A program made the translations under genes and the position numbers. Under the pieces are notes generated by a model. The model saw only the letters and a program-made list of their open reading frames with translations. It was not told the DNA's origin and did no database searches. A stretch of 49,238 bases of DNA from a virus: positions 1 to 49,238 of IMG/VR virus record IMGVR_UViG_3300050821_002519. One strand, written 5' to 3'. Below are positions 6,240 through 16,100 of the stretch, piece by piece. Position 1 is the stretch's first letter; each line of letters begins with the position of its first letter.

Positions 6240-8324
6240 ATGACGATCGCCGCACCAACTCAAACCGGATCATTTACCCGCATGGCAACCCGCCTGATCG
6301 AAACTGGTAATATCGACATCGAGGCCATCAAGGATCAGCATCCTTTGGCCGAGGTGGTCGAGCAGTATGTCCAGTTGCGACGCCGTGCCGGCAAGCTTGA
6401 GGGGCTGTGCCCATTCCACGACGAGCGGTCCCCGAGCTTCAAGATCTACGAGAAAGATCAGCGCTACCATTGCTTCGGCTGCGGTGCGCACGGCGACGTG
6501 TTCGACTTTCTGGAGCATATCGCGAAGCTCGATCTGCGCGCCGCCGCAGAGCATCTGACGGGCGGGACATATCCGACCTACACCCCTGACCGCATCGAGG
6601 AGCTACGCGCGAAACGCGCCGCCTTCGAAGCACAGGAAGTGGCCGCGCGCGCCAAGGTCGTCGAGGCGTGCCGAGCGCGCTGGGACGCCGCCGTCGATGC
6701 CGATATCCATCCCTATCTGATCGCCAAGGGCATCCAGGCGCACGGCGCTCGTATCGAGCCTGACGGTAGCCTGTTGACCCCTCTGGTGGGCCAGGACGGC
6801 CGCATTCAATGCGTCCAGTCGATCCGCGCCGATGGCGGCAAGCAATTCCCCTATCGCGGTAGCGTGACCGGTGGTTTCTACGTCATGGGCGGCAAGGTCG
6901 TGGCGGCAACCGAGCCGGTCATTCTGTGCGAGGGCTTCGCGACCGCTGCCAGCCTGCAAGAGGCGACCGGCCGCGTCGTGATCTGCACCTATAACGGCGC
7001 GAACATGCTGGCCGTCGCGGGCTTCTTCGCCAAGCGCTATCCGAACCGGGAATTTCTGGTCGCGGGTGATAACGATCATTCGAAGAAAGATAACCCCGGC
7101 CTCAGGCGCGCCAACGAAGCCGCTGCGATCCTGCGTTGCGCGGCGATCGTCCCGGCATGGCCACAAGGATCATCGGGAACCGACTTCAACGATATGGCCG
7201 CGTCCTATGGACTGGAGGCCGTGCGCGCGCTGGTAGCCGATGGCGTCGTGCCGAACGGCGCGGAAGTGCCGCAGCCCGACATATTCACCTTGCTCGATCT
7301 GGACGAGCTGGAGGCGTTGCCGCCCCCGACTTGGCTGATCAATGAGCTTATTGCCGATCACGGCCTTTCGATCGTCTACGGCGATCCGGGCGCTGGCAAG
7401 AGCTTTATCGTGCTGGACATGGCCATGCGTCTCGCTTTCGGCATGGACTGGCACGGCGTCGAGGCGCAGCGTTGCGGCGTCCTGTATATCGCTGGCGAAG
7501 GCTCGCGCGGGCTTGGCAAGCGGGTGAAGGGCTGGCGCCGCGAACATGCGCTGGAAGGTGTCGACGCGCCTTTCCTGCTGCTCCCTGTCGCCGTTCAGCT
7601 TCTCGATCCGCAAGAGCGCGAAAAGCTGTTCCGCACGATCGACGCGGCCATGGCTCGCGCTGGCTTCGCTGTCGGCCTTGTCGTGATCGACACTGTCTCG
7701 CGCGCCATCGCTGGCCAGGATGAAAACGGGCAGGAAGCTATGTCCCTGCTCGTGGGCGCATGTGGCGACATCCAGAACCGCACCGGTGGTGCCGTCATTG
7801 GCGTGCATCACTCAGGCAAAGACAGTTCACGTGGAATGCGCGGCAGCACGGTCCTGCTGGGCGGTTGCGACGCATCCTTGAAGATAACGAAGGACGAGAA
7901 CGGGCAAACGGTAACGATCGAAGTAGAAAAGCAGAAGGACGCCGAGGAAGCAGATCCATTCTATATGACGCTGAAAAAGGTCGAATGGTCAGTAGGACTG
8001 GGGAAAGAGGAAAGCACGCTTGTTCCTGAAAAATCGGGCAGGCCAATCAGCGAGCAGAAAACGATAAGCCGACGCCAGGCGGACGAGATATTCCGCCTTG
8101 TCGAGGCTGCGTGGGCAAATGGAAATCCGTGGTCAGCCTATCCCCAGAGCAAGCGCAAGGGCCGCTACCTGATCGATCATATCGTTCGGGAATACGGTGT
8201 CACCGCCCGCGTCGCTGAGGATCATGTGACGGGCTGGCAGAGCCGAGAATATATGAAATCGGAAAAATCCAGTCCTAACAAGGGGGCTGGGTTGCGCATT
8301 CTCCGGTATTTGGAGGCAGAATGA
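6240..8324 (+). CDS. Primase-helicase (CHC2 zinc finger, TOPRIM, RepA-like ATPase)
   Basis: 694 residues. The N-terminal CHC2 zinc finger uses Cys57, His60, Cys78 and Cys81 (LCPFHDERSPSF, YHCFGCGAHG). A TOPRIM-type primase region follows, with ILCEGFATA near 226 and AGDNDHSKKD near 275. The C-terminal half is a RepA/DnaB-like ATPase: Walker A YGDPGAGKS near 380 and Walker B LVVIDTVSR near 480. It would synthesise primers and unwind the phage replication fork. No good SD precedes ATG 6240; ATG 6282 is an alternative start. An iteron array lies directly downstream. Confidence 0.92.
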   Translation: MTIAAPTQTGSFTRMATRLIETGNIDIEAIKDQHPLAEVVEQYVQLRRRAGKLEGLCPFHDERSPSFKIYEKDQRYHCFGCGAHGDVFDFLEHIAKLDLRAAAEHLTGGTYPTYTPDRIEELRAKRAAFEAQEVAARAKVVEACRARWDAAVDADIHPYLIAKGIQAHGARIEPDGSLLTPLVGQDGRIQCVQSIRADGGKQFPYRGSVTGGFYVMGGKVVAATEPVILCEGFATAASLQEATGRVVICTYNGANMLAVAGFFAKRYPNREFLVAGDNDHSKKDNPGLRRANEAAAILRCAAIVPAWPQGSSGTDFNDMAASYGLEAVRALVADGVVPNGAEVPQPDIFTLLDLDELEALPPPTWLINELIADHGLSIVYGDPGAGKSFIVLDMAMRLAFGMDWHGVEAQRCGVLYIAGEGSRGLGKRVKGWRREHALEGVDAPFLLLPVAVQLLDPQEREKLFRTIDAAMARAGFAVGLVVIDTVSRAIAGQDENGQEAMSLLVGACGDIQNRTGGAVIGVHHSGKDSSRGMRGSTVLLGGCDASLKITKDENGQTVTIEVEKQKDAEEADPFYMTLKKVEWSVGLGKEESTLVPEKSGRPISEQKTISRRQADEIFRLVEAAWANGNPWSAYPQSKRKGRYLIDHIVREYGVTARVAEDHVTGWQSREYMKSEKSSPNKGAGLRILRYLEAE

Positions 8325-8599
8325 AAATTTATTTTCAGGCGGAAGCACGGCGGAAGCGTGTCGGAAGCAGGCGGAAGCAGGCGGAAGCAAAAATTTCGCT
8401 CAATGTAAGCACGGCGGAAGCAGGCGGAAGCAGGCGGAAGCACGGTTTTCCGTCGTTTGCTTACATTGTCCCGCATAAAATTTGCGGAAAGGGGAAAGGG
8501 GAGATACCCCTTAAGGGGTATCCCCCTTCCCCTCCCGCCAAATGCGCCGAACCCTCTGCGATGCGGGCAACCTTTTCCGTTTTGGAAATGGTTCGATGA
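8321..8599 (+). CDS. Small ORF spanning the iterons
   Basis: 92 residues, very basic at the N-terminus because the repeats encode AEARRKR/GSRRKQAEA. It begins at an ATGA overlap with the primase-helicase stop and ends in an ATGA overlap with the next gene at 8596, so it bridges the two exactly. That double coupling suggests it is translated, even if its peptide is constrained by the DNA repeats. It may serve mainly to carry ribosomes across the origin-like region. Confidence 0.5.
   Translation: MKIYFQAEARRKRVGSRRKQAEAKISLNVSTAEAGGSRRKHGFPSFAYIVPHKICGKGKGEIPLKGYPPSPPAKCAEPSAMRATFSVLEMVR
8340..8441 (+). repeat. Iteron-like direct repeats, putative replication origin
   Basis: CGGAAGC occurs eight times, at 8340, 8351, 8362, 8372, 8382, then 8415, 8425 and 8435. 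Spacing is 10-11 bp, about one helical turn, which places all copies on one DNA face. The extended unit is GGCGGAAGCA. The array follows the primase-helicase gene immediately. Lambda has its origin iterons inside a replication gene, so an origin is the best reading; the binding protein is unknown. Confidence 0.65.
8401..8468. repeat. 11-bp inverted repeat bracketing the second iteron cluster
   Basis: CAATGTAAGCA (8401-8411) and its exact reverse complement TGCTTACATTG (8458-8468) enclose the last three CGGAAGC iterons. AT-richer sequence follows to about 8485. Together they could fold into a large stem or form paired protein sites at the origin. Confidence 0.6.
8491..8532. repeat. Large palindrome near the putative origin
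   Basis: The core GATACCCCTTAAGGGGTATC (8503-8522) is a perfect 20-bp palindrome. It is flanked by GGGGAAAGGGG on the left and CCCCTTCCCC on the right, which extend pairing with a small bulge. There is no following T-run. Candidate cruciform, origin element or transcript hairpin. Confidence 0.65.
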
Positions 8600-9147
8600 A
8601 AGGTTCCCCCGCCCTCAAGCACGAGGTAATCAGTCAAATCGATCTGATCGTTCGCGCCGTTGATGAGCGCGGGCGGGAGATGGACCAGCGCTGGGGCCTG
8701 GGGCGCCTGCCCATGCTGGTCCCGATCGATGTCGCCGAGCGCTTCCGCGTCCAGCAGCGTAAATTCTCGGGCGCGGTGTGGGAGTATAACGCGGACGATG
8801 TCCGCAAGCACGGTGACGCGATGCTGCGCGCCTATGCCAAGCTAGACGAGCTGGCGGTGTCAGGGGGCGCCAAGTCGGCCCCTCCCGAACAGTGGGAATT
8901 TGAGGTCGCGGGCGAACTGGTGATCCTCGTGCGCGATATTCGCGATACCGGGCGGGTCGACACGGGCGGGCGCAAGGCTCAAGTCTGGTCGCTCGATGAG
9001 ATCGCGAACGTGATCAAAATCCACCCGGTTCTCGCCGCAGCGAAGGATTTCTTCCCCGGTGCGACGGTCGAGAGCGTCCGACCTCCTGCGACAATGCTCA
9101 GCGATCTGAACGACAATCTCACTGGTTTGCCGGGATTCGCGGCGTGA
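8596..9147 (+). CDS. Phage protein of unknown function
   Basis: 183 residues from ATG 8596, which overlaps the preceding stop and has GGAAA about 9 nt upstream. It starts MKGSPALKHEVISQIDLIVR, is mostly helical in its first half and beta-rich later (ELVILVRDIRDTGR). I do not recognise the family. The position after the origin suggests a replication or early-to-late function. Confidence 0.65.
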   Translation: MKGSPALKHEVISQIDLIVRAVDERGREMDQRWGLGRLPMLVPIDVAERFRVQQRKFSGAVWEYNADDVRKHGDAMLRAYAKLDELAVSGGAKSAPPEQWEFEVAGELVILVRDIRDTGRVDTGGRKAQVWSLDEIANVIKIHPVLAAAKDFFPGATVESVRPPATMLSDLNDNLTGLPGFAA

Positions 9148-9205
9148 CGTTCGCCAGCATGACCTTACCCTCCCCCTCCCTCGCCTCGCTTGCTGGGGTG
9201 GGGTG

Positions 9206-9409
9206 ATGCGTAGTTCGCTGGCCCACCTCGCACCGATGGCCCGCGAGATTCAGCCGGATCAGGCATGGAACGCGGCGTCGCAGGCCTGGCACCGTGATGG
9301 GTTGATCCTGCTGAACCCGGACGAGATCGAGAAGCGGGTCGGTTGGGTCGCGGCACGGGATGCGCGGAACTTGGCTGAGTTGTGTTTTGGGAAGCGGAAG
9401 GCCGAGTGA
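9206..9409 (+). CDS. Small hypothetical protein
   Basis: 67 residues beginning MRSSLAHLAPMAREIQ; a G-rich purine stretch (9195-9203) serves as a poor, close SD. The sequence (IEKRVGWVAARDARNLAEL) is helical and compact. Function unknown. Confidence 0.5.
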   Translation: MRSSLAHLAPMAREIQPDQAWNAASQAWHRDGLILLNPDEIEKRVGWVAARDARNLAELCFGKRKAE

Positions 9410-9463
9410 CGAACGACCAATACCACCGTCTGCGGGGACGGCAAAACGAGAGCGAGCGAGGGC

Positions 9464-10423
9464 ATGACCGTGGTTGATGGAAATTGGGCTGGGGCCGAGG
9501 CGGCAAAAGCTCGTGAGGCAAAGCGTGTTGCTCGCATACTACGCCGGGACAAGCGCGAGGCATCGGACGAGGCGGAACGGCAGGAAGCGGCGCGTGAGGT
9601 TGCTGCCGGCAAGATTGCGGCGAGTGATCGGGCACGGCTAGGCCCAACACCCGAACATGCCGCCAAGGTTGATTTCGAGCCATATCAGGTCGAGGAGATC
9701 GAGGCCGCCGGCGCACGACGGATCAACACGGTTCGGCGTGCATCGGTCAACCGGGTGAAGCAGTTGTACGACCGCGGCGTCCTGACCGACGACACCTATC
9801 CGGCGTGCCTCTGGTATCAGCGTCAGCGCGAGGCTGCGTCAGTCGTGCTGTCGGCATCTGCATCAGCCTGGGGTGAGCGTGTCGCGGCCGAGGTCGCTTA
9901 CGGTTTTATCCCGACCATGCCGGCTGCGGTCGAGGCATGGAACCTGTGGTGGTTCGCCCGGCTTGGACTGGCTGACCCATCGAACCGCGCCGACATCCGC
10001 ATGCTAGAATTGTTCGAAGCCGTGGTTCTCGGCGAATGGACGATCGACCAGGCTGCGAAACACTTCGAGTGTCGACCGACGACGGCGACGTTGCGGCTGC
10101 GGGCGGTTGCTTGGCGGTTGCGGGAACGAATTTCGCATTTGCTGCCGGTTCGCGGGTTTGGTGCCGGCGCTGAAATGGCCGTAGAGGCGGTTGGCGAGGT
10201 AGAGCGGCCCGAGATACCGGAAACGCCGCAAATCGCGTCTGACGGGGCTGAGATCGAAGATTTGGGGCAATCGGACGGCATGATCTCGGTCGGCCAGATG
10301 CTCGACGTGATGGGTGCGCTATCGACGGTCGATCCCGCCTTCCTCAATGAGCGCGGGCTGATGCGGCCTTGGGCGGAGATTTCCGCGATCATTCGGGGGC
10401 GGTTTTTGGGAGGTGTGGCGTGA
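9464..10423 (+). CDS. Helix-turn-helix regulator (possible late regulator)
   Basis: 319 residues. The N-terminus is a charged helix. Residues about 95-190 are helical and loosely resemble the DUF6456 regulators of alphaproteobacteria. They contain a helix-turn-helix at about 190-215 (WTIDQAAKHFECRPTTATLRLRA, given here in part). The C-terminal 80 residues are acidic and linker-like. As one of the last early genes before the terminator and the late region, it is a candidate late-gene activator; this is positional inference. Confidence 0.55.
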   Translation: MTVVDGNWAGAEAAKAREAKRVARILRRDKREASDEAERQEAAREVAAGKIAASDRARLGPTPEHAAKVDFEPYQVEEIEAAGARRINTVRRASVNRVKQLYDRGVLTDDTYPACLWYQRQREAASVVLSASASAWGERVAAEVAYGFIPTMPAAVEAWNLWWFARLGLADPSNRADIRMLELFEAVVLGEWTIDQAAKHFECRPTTATLRLRAVAWRLRERISHLLPVRGFGAGAEMAVEAVGEVERPEIPETPQIASDGAEIEDLGQSDGMISVGQMLDVMGALSTVDPAFLNERGLMRPWAEISAIIRGRFLGGVA

Positions 10424-10656
10424 CCCTCGTTGAATCCAACCTCGGCCACAGCCAGTTCGCGTTCGACTGGTCGATCGGCGATACGGTGACGGTGGACGAA
10501 GACCCGACTCATTGCAGGCTGACGTCAATCAACATTCGCGACCGGGGTTGTTTGTTCGAGGTTTCGTGGATGACCGATGGGAATTCGAAAACCGCTTGGG
10601 TCGAGGGGTGGCGGATGCGGCCAGTTCGCGATGGTGTTGTGGGGTTTCGGACGTGA
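10420..10656 (+). CDS. Small beta-rich protein
   Basis: 78 residues from GTG 10420 in a GTGA junction. Alternating strands (DWSIGDTVTV, CLFEVSWMTD) resemble a small SH3/Tudor-like barrel. Function unknown. Confidence 0.55.
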   Translation: MTLVESNLGHSQFAFDWSIGDTVTVDEDPTHCRLTSINIRDRGCLFEVSWMTDGNSKTAWVEGWRMRPVRDGVVGFRT

Positions 10657-10772
10657 CGAACGGCAACCCGAGGAACCATCTCGCATTTGGTGCGTGCGGA
10701 AACGGCTTGACAATCGGGAAGCGACCGACCTATCCATTGTGCGTTGATGATAGATGCGCCCGGGCCAGTTGA
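10653..10772 (+). CDS. Short ORF before the early terminator
   Basis: 39 residues from GTG 10653 in a GTGA overlap. It contains ACGNG and YPLCVDDRCARAS, with three cysteines. The stop codon lies in the loop of the terminator hairpin. The coupling is the main support; function unknown. Confidence 0.4.
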   Translation: MTNGNPRNHLAFGACGNGLTIGKRPTYPLCVDDRCARAS

Positions 10773-10792
10773 CTGGTTTCCCGGGCTTTTTT
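10758..10792 (+). terminator. Rho-independent terminator of the early operon
   Basis: GCCCGGG (10758-10764) pairs with CCCGGGC (10780-10786). An inner CCAG/CTGG extension is possible, and TTTTTT follows. It separates the early operon from the packaging genes. Confidence 0.9.
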
Positions 10793-10960
10793 GTGCCATA
10801 CGAAACGGGCCGAATGAGTGCGTCAACACGACGCCAGGGAAGACGCCGCAAGAACTTCTCTTACGGATTTTCTTAGCCCCGTCGCGCCCACCCCGCGCCT
10901 CTCCAACCAGAATAGGAGGTGATCAGCGGCCCGGGCGACCAAGCCCCACAGGAGCAACCC
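10793..10960 (+). other. Gap before the terminase genes (late promoter or packaging site region)
   Basis: 168 bp without a convincing gene. It holds an AT-richer patch around 10855-10880 (CTTACGGATTTTCTTAG) and the SD of the small terminase gene. Late promoters and cos/pac sites commonly sit here in phages, but I find no clear sigma-70 promoter or cos-like repeat. Confidence 0.4.
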
Positions 10961-11704
10961 ATGCCCAAGCCGGCACCGCCGCGCGCGGGCTTTCGTCCGA
11001 TGACGCCGCGACAACAGCGCTATGTCGCCGAATATCTCAAAGACCTTTGCCAGACCAAGGCGGCGATTCGGGCAGGCTATAGCCGCGAGACCGCCGAGCA
11101 GATCGGGCATGCGTTGATGCGCAAGCCGGCTGTCGCCGCCGCAATTGCGAAGGCGATGGAGGCTCGCTCAACCCGAACACAGATCACCGCCGACATGGTG
11201 CTGGAACGCTGGTGGCAGATCGCCACCGCCGATCGCAACGAGATAGTCCAGTACCGACGTCTCAATTGCCGGTACTGCCACGGCGAGAATCACGCTTTCC
11301 AGTGGATCGACGTCGAAGAGTTCGACCGCGCGGTTGCGGACGCGGCAAAGGGCAAGGTGACGGCTCCCACCCTTGACGGCGGACTGGGTTTCGTACGCAC
11401 GGCCGAACCTCATGCTGATTGCCCGAAATGCAATGGCGAAGGCATCGGCCAGACGCACGCGCATGACACGCGCAACCTCACCGGCGCGGCTCGTCTGATC
11501 TATGACGGCGTCAAGGAAACGCGCGACGGCTTCGAGATCAAGACGCTCGATCCGGCCAAGGCGCTGGAGAACGTCGCTCGCCACCTCGGCATGTTCAACG
11601 ACAAGCTGCAACTGACGGGCAAAGATGGTGGGCCGCTCACCATGGCGCAGGTCACGGTCGACGAGGTGCTGAAGGCCCTGCCCCAGGTCGAAGATGAATG
11701 CTGA
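10961..11704 (+). CDS. Terminase small subunit
   Basis: 247 residues; AGGAG precedes ATG 10961. The N-terminal DNA-binding domain follows the Terminase_2 pattern (MTPRQQRYVAEYLKDL, AAIRAGYSRETA). The middle has two Cys pairs, CRYCHGENH near 105 and CPKCNGEG near 165, which look like a zinc finger insertion. It would recognise the phage packaging site and load the large subunit. The stop overlaps terL by 11 nt. Confidence 0.85.
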   Translation: MPKPAPPRAGFRPMTPRQQRYVAEYLKDLCQTKAAIRAGYSRETAEQIGHALMRKPAVAAAIAKAMEARSTRTQITADMVLERWWQIATADRNEIVQYRRLNCRYCHGENHAFQWIDVEEFDRAVADAAKGKVTAPTLDGGLGFVRTAEPHADCPKCNGEGIGQTHAHDTRNLTGAARLIYDGVKETRDGFEIKTLDPAKALENVARHLGMFNDKLQLTGKDGGPLTMAQVTVDEVLKALPQVEDEC

Positions 11705-13175
11705 GGAAGCAACCCTAGCCCTCGCACGGCGGGTGCAGGCAAGGCGCTCGCTCTACTGGTTCACGCGCTACGGCTTCCAGCAGCAGCGCGGTACGAAATG
11801 GCTGCGCAACTGGCATCACGACATGATTTGCCGCAAGCTACAGGACGTTTTCGACGGCAAGTGCAAGCGGCTCATCATCAACATCCCGCCCCGCTATTCG
11901 AAGACCGAAATCGCGGTCGTCAATTTCATGGCATGGGCGCTCGGTCGCTGTCCCGATGCCGAGTTCATCCACGCCAGCTATTCCGGACGCCTCGCTGCGA
12001 ACAACAGCTACCGATGCCGTGAGATCGTGGCATCGGAATGGTACGGCGATTTGTTCCCCGATGTTCGTCTCGCGCCGGATAGCCAGGCCAAGGACGATTG
12101 GCGGACTGATGCCGGCGGCGTGATCTACGCGACAGGCGCCGGCGGCTCGATCACCGGCTACGGCGCAGGCAAGAAGCGCGAGATCATCGAGGGTGCGTCA
12201 CCGGTATTTGGCGGCGCGATCATTATAGACGACATCCACAAGGCGGACGAAGCGACGTCCGACACGATGCGCGGCAACGTCATCGACTGGTTCAAGAACA
12301 CCCTCGAAAGCCGGGTCAACGCACCGAACACGCCGATCATTGTCATCATGCAGCGATTGCACGAGGATGATTTGGCTGGTTGGCTGCTCGGCGGCGGCAA
12401 TGGCGAGACGTGGGAGCATTTGTGCATCCCCGCGGTCAATGACCCACCTGTCCCGATCTGGCCCAGCGATGCGCCCGACGAGCTATGGCCGGAAACGCAC
12501 ACGCTCGAATCACTGCGCCGCATGGAGAAGTCCAAGCCATACGAGTTCGCCGGCCAGTACATGCAGCGCCCCGCCCCACTTGGCGGCGGCATCTTCAAGA
12601 CGGCGTGGTGGCAGTACTACCGTCCCGCAGCGATGCCAGCGCTGAAGCGAATCTGGCAGAGCTGGGACACGGCCTTCAAGACCAAGACGAGCAACGATTA
12701 TTCGGTCTGCACGTCGTGGGGCGAAGGAACGGACGGGAATATATATCTGCTCGACGTCTGGAAAGAGAAGGTCGAGTTCCCCGAACTCAAACGCATGGTC
12801 GCGTCGAAAGCCGCCCAGCAATGGGGAGGGAAAAGCGTCACAGCGGTGCTTGTCGAGGACAAGGCTTCAGGGCAGTCTTTGATCCAGGAGCTACAGCGCG
12901 ATACCAGCCTCGCGATCATCGCGGTGAAAGTCGAGACCGACAAGATTTCGCGGGCCTTCGCTGTCACGCCACTCATCGAAGGAAAGCGCGTCTATCTCCC
13001 TGAGGGCGCGGCGTGGGTTGCGGATTACATCTCATCATTGGGCGCCTTCCCGAACGCGGCCCACGACGATGATGTCGACTCAACCACCCAAGGCCTCAGT
13101 TATTACGCCAACGGGTCCGGCGCCCAAGCATGGGTCGACCACTTCGCCGCACAAGCCGCTGCCGCCGCCGCGTAA
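11694..13175 (+). CDS. Terminase large subunit
   Basis: 493 residues. The ATPase domain has a Walker A-like segment NIPPRYSKTE (residues 63-72) and Walker B AIIIDD (175-180). The C-terminal RNase H-like nuclease has acidic sites in SWDTAFK, VLVEDKASG and the HDDDVD near the end. It drives DNA into the prohead and cuts concatemers. The start lies inside the small-subunit gene. Confidence 0.95.
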   Translation: MNAEEATLALARRVQARRSLYWFTRYGFQQQRGTKWLRNWHHDMICRKLQDVFDGKCKRLIINIPPRYSKTEIAVVNFMAWALGRCPDAEFIHASYSGRLAANNSYRCREIVASEWYGDLFPDVRLAPDSQAKDDWRTDAGGVIYATGAGGSITGYGAGKKREIIEGASPVFGGAIIIDDIHKADEATSDTMRGNVIDWFKNTLESRVNAPNTPIIVIMQRLHEDDLAGWLLGGGNGETWEHLCIPAVNDPPVPIWPSDAPDELWPETHTLESLRRMEKSKPYEFAGQYMQRPAPLGGGIFKTAWWQYYRPAAMPALKRIWQSWDTAFKTKTSNDYSVCTSWGEGTDGNIYLLDVWKEKVEFPELKRMVASKAAQQWGGKSVTAVLVEDKASGQSLIQELQRDTSLAIIAVKVETDKISRAFAVTPLIEGKRVYLPEGAAWVADYISSLGAFPNAAHDDDVDSTTQGLSYYANGSGAQAWVDHFAAQAAAAAA

Positions 13176-13196
13176 CCCAATCGACAGGAACCCCGG

Positions 13197-16100
13197 ATGG
13201 CAGACCCGAACGGCATAGTGGCGCGCACGGTCGCCGCGCTGCGCTATGCCTGGACGGGCAACATGGATTGGTTCGGCCCGCTCGATCCCTTGCCTGATCA
13301 GGCACCCCCTGAGGTCAAGGGTCGCGCCTGGGACTACCCGGTCGGCTCGAACCTCAATTACGTACCGCGCAAAGCGGAGCCTATCAGCTTCCACAAGCTG
13401 AAGAACCTCGCCAACAACTGCGGCCCATTGAAGCTTGTCATGGGCCGCCAGCGCGATCTCGTGAAGGCGCTGGAATGGTCGATCAAGCCCAAGGCAAAGC
13501 AGGCCAAGGGCGCCGCGATCGATCCGCAGATCGCGGCCATCACGGCGATCCTCGAATATCCCGATCGCGAACATGATTGGTCACAGTGGATCAACGGGTT
13601 CCTCGACCAGCTATTCGTGATCGACGCGCTGACGATCTACCCGCGCAAGACGCGCGGCGGCGATCTCTACGCGCTCGAACTGATCGACGGCGCGACCATC
13701 ACGCCGCTCATCGATTCAAGCGGTCGCCGGCCGGTGGCGCCGGACGAAGCCTATCAGCAGATCCTCAAGGGGCTGCCGGCGGTTCATTATTCGACCGACG
13801 AGATCATCTATTACCCGGAGAATTACCGGGTCGATCGCATCTACGGCTACAGCCGCGTCGAGATGCTGGTCGACGAGGTCGAGACCATGATCGCGCGCCT
13901 GAAGAGCCAGAAAGGGTTCTTCGAGCGCGGCAACATCGGCAAGGGCTTCTTTGAGGCACCACCGACCTACAACCCGGACCAGACCAAGGCGCTTGAGACG
14001 CATTGGAACGCGCTCATGTCGTCGGACGGCGGGCGCCGTCTGGCCGATCAGAACCAAGTACCCTGGGTGCCCAGCGGAACGAAGTTCAACGAGACGAAGA
14101 TCGACATCTTCGAGCCAGCCTTCGACGAATGGCTGATCCGCCTGATCTGCTTCCTGTTCGACGTCGCGCCGACCCCGTTCCTCAAGCAGGCCGGACTCGG
14201 TCACGGCAGTGCCACCACCGACAAGGAGGCATCGGAAGAAGGCGGCATCGCGCAGCTGAAGCAGTTGATTCGTCGGCTGATGAACCGCATCCTCGCAGTC
14301 CATTTCCAGCGCCCCGATCTCGAATTTGCGTGGCAGGAAGACAACGAACCTGACCCGAAGACTGCTGCGGATATCGCCAACACCCGCCTTCGCAACGGCT
14401 CGCTGACGATCAATCGCTACCTCGATCGCATGGGTGAAGACCGGATCGAGGGCGGCGACGATGCGCTGATCTACACCGCGACCGGCGCTGTGAAGCTGGC
14501 CGATGTCATCGACCCGCCACCTCCGCCTCCACCGTCCGTGCAATTGGTGCCGGGGCAGGATGCCGACGCGATCGACGACAAGACGCCTGCCAATGACGAC
14601 GGGCCGCCAGGAAAACTCGCCAAGGAAGCCGGTGGCGACGACCAGGCTAAATTCACCAACCTTATCGCCTCGTATCTGTCGAAGCGCGGGGCCATCATCG
14701 CCAAGCAGATCGCCGACGCACTGGGCATCGCGACACCGGACGCAGCTGCCATCGCGAATGCGCTCGATGGCGTCGATTGGGATTGGTCGGACCTCGCCGA
14801 CTCCGCCGAGACGATCCTTTCCGGCATCGCTGTCTCAGCCGGCACCGAAGCGGTCTCAAAGCTCGGACTTTTCGATAAGGACACGCTGGCCAAGGTCAGC
14901 GAGCGCGCGACAGCCTATGCCGCCGACCGCGCCGCCGAACTGGTCGGCATGAAGGTTGTCGATGGCGAACTCGTCGATAATCCTGATGCGGCCTGGTCGA
15001 TTTCATCGGCGACCCGCGACATGCTGCGCGGCACGATCACCAATGCGGTGGAGGCCGGCGCATCGAACGACACGCTGGCGAAGGACATCGCGGACTCTGC
15101 GGCTTTCTCCCGCGAGCGGGCAATGACGATCGCGCGCACCGAGACCGCCAAGGCCGACGTGCAGGGTTCGCGCGCGGGCTGGAAGGTAAGCGGCCTCGTC
15201 GCCGGCCGCCAATGGCTCGCGGGCGATGGCTGCTGCGACGAGTGCCAAGCGCTCGACGGCGAGATTGTCGGCATCGACGAGGAATTCCCCGACGGCGATG
15301 CCCCGCTTCACCCGAACTGTCTACCTGGGGACAGCCTTGTAGCGGCCTGTGGCGACATCTCGGGCGTTAGTCAGCGCTGGTATGATGGTGATCTCGTCGT
15401 CATCAATACTGCCGCTGGCCATCATCTCTCCTGCACCCCGAACCACCCGGTACTCACGTCGAGCGGATGGGTCGCGGCTCGCCACCTCGATCTTGGTGGC
15501 GACGTAATCAGCTGTCGCCTCGGTGATGGGATAACCATCGATGGCGGCGACCACGAGAATATGCCAGCCCGCATCGAGGATGTAGCGGAAGCGTTCCGCC
15601 GTTCGGAGCAGGTGGCGGCCGTGCCAGTGCCAGTGTCCGCCGAAGACTTCCACGGCGACGGGAAAAGCTCCGAGGTCGCAATTATATGGACCGATCGCGC
15701 ATTGCGGCACGACGCCAATGCCACGATCTGCAAGCATTGCGGCAAGGACCTTCTCGTTGTCCGAGACGTGGAGTTTGCGGCTCATCACAGTTCTGGCGCG
15801 CCGAACCTTCTCGTCGATCGAGTGCGTGCGCCCGGTCGCGGCGGCGTGGGCAGCCTCGACCTGGGCGCGGCGACGTTCGGGGCTCATGCTTTCCCAGGCG
15901 AGGCGCCTGGCGTCGCTCATACTGCGCCGAGCGATGCCCCGCGCTGCCAGAATGCGCGAGATGACGCTGCGGGAGACCCCGAAGTCTTTGGCGATGCGTT
16001 GTTCAGCGCCCCCGGCGAGGTACGCAATGGCAATCGCTTGCTCGTCGACGGTGGTTCGGGGTCGGATAGCAACACCAGCCTTGGTAAGGGCGCTTCTTAC

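Noticed and set aside
8340-8441. CRISPR array
   Set aside because: Units are 7-10 bp and nearly contiguous with no unique spacers; no cas genes nearby.
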